A stretch of 64,000 nt of DNA from Clostridium sporogenes (lineage in GTDB: Bacteria > Bacillota > Clostridia > Clostridiales > Clostridiaceae): NCBI RefSeq assembly GCF_001020205.1, contig NZ_CP011663.1:248001-312000 (forward strand). The letters are read 5' to 3'. The notes under the pieces were generated by a model. That model did no database searches and had not been told where the DNA came from. It was given only the letters and a program-made list of their open reading frames with translations. Shown one piece after another: positions 62,692 through 64,000 of the stretch. A program made the translations under genes and the position numbers. Each line of letters opens with the position of its first letter. Position 1 is the first letter of the stretch.

Positions 62692-64000
62692 CTTTCTTTC
62701 TCCTAAATTTTTTTCTGAAGTCTGTTTGCCTAATTGGATTATTATTAGGAATTGAATCAGGTCTTTTATTCATCGTCCATAATGGTGATCTTATGAAAAT
62801 ATCCTTATATTCTTCATTGTGGAAGGAAAAATAAGGAACGCCTAGGCTTTCTAATGAGCAAATATGGACTAATAAGAAGAAAAAACCTGCAGTTAGTCCA
62901 AGCAATCCCAAATAATTGGAAAGTATAAGCATAGGAAACCTAATAAATCTCACAGCTAAAGACATATCATAATTAGGTGTGAGAAAAGCAGCTATAATAG
63001 ATATCCCAATTATTAGTAATGTTGAAGAACTTACAATCCCAGCTTTTATTGCAGCCTGACCTATTATAATACCTCCGACTACGCTTAAAGTTTGGTTAAC
63101 CTTGGGTGGAAGTCTTAGCCCACCTTCCCTTAAAAATTCTACTATTATCTCCATTGATAATATTTCCATAAAAGGAGTTAATGGTATATTCGATCTTGAT
63201 TGAATAATAGTGTTAACAAATTTTATTGGAATAAGCTCTGCATTAAATTTAATAAGTGTTAAATATATGGAAGGAAAAGTTATAACTATTATTACTGAAA
63301 GAGCACGCAATATTCTAGTAAATGATGATACTATAGTTCGTTGAGTATAGTCTTCAATAGCTTGAAAAAATTCTATAAATATGCTAGGAGTAAGAAGTAC
63401 CATAGGAGTGCCTTCTAACATTACTGCTATTCTTCCTTCCATAAGATTTCCTTCTACTATATCTGGTCTTTCTGTAGTACGTGATTGTGGGAAAATACTA
63501 TAAGCATCATTTTCAATATATTGTTGTATATAGCCCATAAGTGGAACAGAATCAACATCTATTGATGATAACTTATACTTTAATTCCTGTAATACATTTT
63601 TATCAACTATATTATCTATATAAATGATAGCTAGATCCCTTTGGGTACGCCGTCCAAGTACCATATTTTCTATTACTAAATTTTCATCTCTAATTCTTCT
63701 CTTTATTATACTTGTATTTGTTTCTAATTTTTCAATAAAGCCTTCTCTACTTCCCCTAATTGATGACTCGTTAGTAGGTTCTGAAATAGAACGATAGTCT
63801 CCACTGGAAGTATCGATTATAATAGATTCATCACTGTTTTCTAGTAAAAGAGCTGTTTGACCTCTTTTTAAACTAGATAGTATATTATTAATATCTTTTT
63901 CTATCTTTGTGTTGCTCATAGTAATATATTTTTTTGAAATATATTCCATGATATTAGGTTTATCTTTTAAATTTTCTTTTATATGTAGCATTAACGGATG
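62684..64000 (-). CDS. GerA-family spore germination protein, C-terminal 438 residues (gene continues beyond window)
   Basis: The frame stays open to the window edge. An internal ATG at 63991 has no ribosome site, and GerA proteins normally carry about 70 more N-terminal residues, so the true start lies outside. Seen here are SIRGSREGFIEKLETNTSIIKRRI, the MGYIQQYI and GRIAVMLEGTPMVLLTPS segments of the cytoplasmic domain, then about five membrane helices with SRSNIPLTPFMEILSMEI and a basic tail. It is the A subunit of the germinant receptor encoded with gerB and gerC. Confidence 0.93.
   Translation of the reverse strand, partial: HPLMLHIKENLKDKPNIMEYISKKYITMSNTKIEKDINNILSSLKRGQTALLLENSDESIIIDTSSGDYRSISEPTNESSIRGSREGFIEKLETNTSIIKRRIRDENLVIENMVLGRRTQRDLAIIYIDNIVDKNVLQELKYKLSSIDVDSVPLMGYIQQYIENDAYSIFPQSRTTERPDIVEGNLMEGRIAVMLEGTPMVLLTPSIFIEFFQAIEDYTQRTIVSSFTRILRALSVIIVITFPSIYLTLIKFNAELIPIKFVNTIIQSRSNIPLTPFMEILSMEIIVEFLREGGLRLPPKVNQTLSVVGGIIIGQAAIKAGIVSSSTLLIIGISIIAAFLTPNYDMSLAVRFIRFPMLILSNYLGLLGLTAGFFFLLVHICSLESLGVPYFSFHNEEYKDIFIRSPLWTMNKRPDSIPNNNPIRQTDFRKKFRRKKDE

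Overview
The window is AT-rich, low-GC Firmicute chromosome. A spore photoproduct lyase, spore-germination (Ger) genes, sigma-54, a Firmicute-type tmRNA and many VanW, Bce and two-component genes indicate a spore-forming Clostridium. The gene content and order look most like the Clostridium botulinum/C. sporogenes group. That species-level call is a judgement from memory, not a database result.

Positions 1-31,000 are mostly conserved core. They hold the end of malic enzyme, cinA, an alpha/beta hydrolase, an M42 peptidase, two tandem VanW genes, a splB homologue, trmL, a degV-family gene, a BMP-type nucleoside ABC transporter (lipoprotein, ATPase, two permeases) and rpoN. The glycolytic cluster cggR-gap-pgk-tpiA-gpmI-eno follows, with a CggR-like operator in front of cggR. 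Next come secG-rnr-surE-smpB and the tmRNA gene ssrA, so RNase R, SmpB and tmRNA (the trans-translation machinery) sit together. A divergent amino-acid symporter lies between smpB and ssrA and is controlled by a T-box leader whose features best fit tRNA-Cys.

The most unusual locus is ssrA (30702-31343). Its T-loop is interrupted by a group I intron of about 287 nt. A LAGLIDADG endonuclease gene lies convergently just outside the gene, behind a shared terminator. Pieces of the ssrA 3' end, terminator and endonuclease tail recur downstream, most clearly exactly 3,887 bp away and again near 55.8 kb. This marks the tmRNA 3' end as a repeated integration or recombination site.

Positions 31,800-60,400 are accessory. 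They contain an AraC regulator, a 51-codon ORF whose ribosome site is buried in a hairpin, an EFR1-type flavodoxin/ferredoxin protein and an orphan flagellin with a sigma-A promoter. Further on are a cupin protein, a BceRSAB-like peptide-sensing/detoxification module with a hydrolase, an ECF sigma/anti-sigma pair, a low-complexity membrane protein, small enzymes and an exonuclease-BRCT protein. A CcdA/TlpA redox pair with its own two-component system, a berberine-bridge-type flavoenzyme and a penicillin-binding-like serine hydrolase with another two-component system complete the region. A decayed duplicate of the exonuclease-BRCT gene and other gene debris show recent rearrangement. The window ends in a gerA-gerB-gerC germination-receptor operon on the minus strand, with gerA running off the edge.
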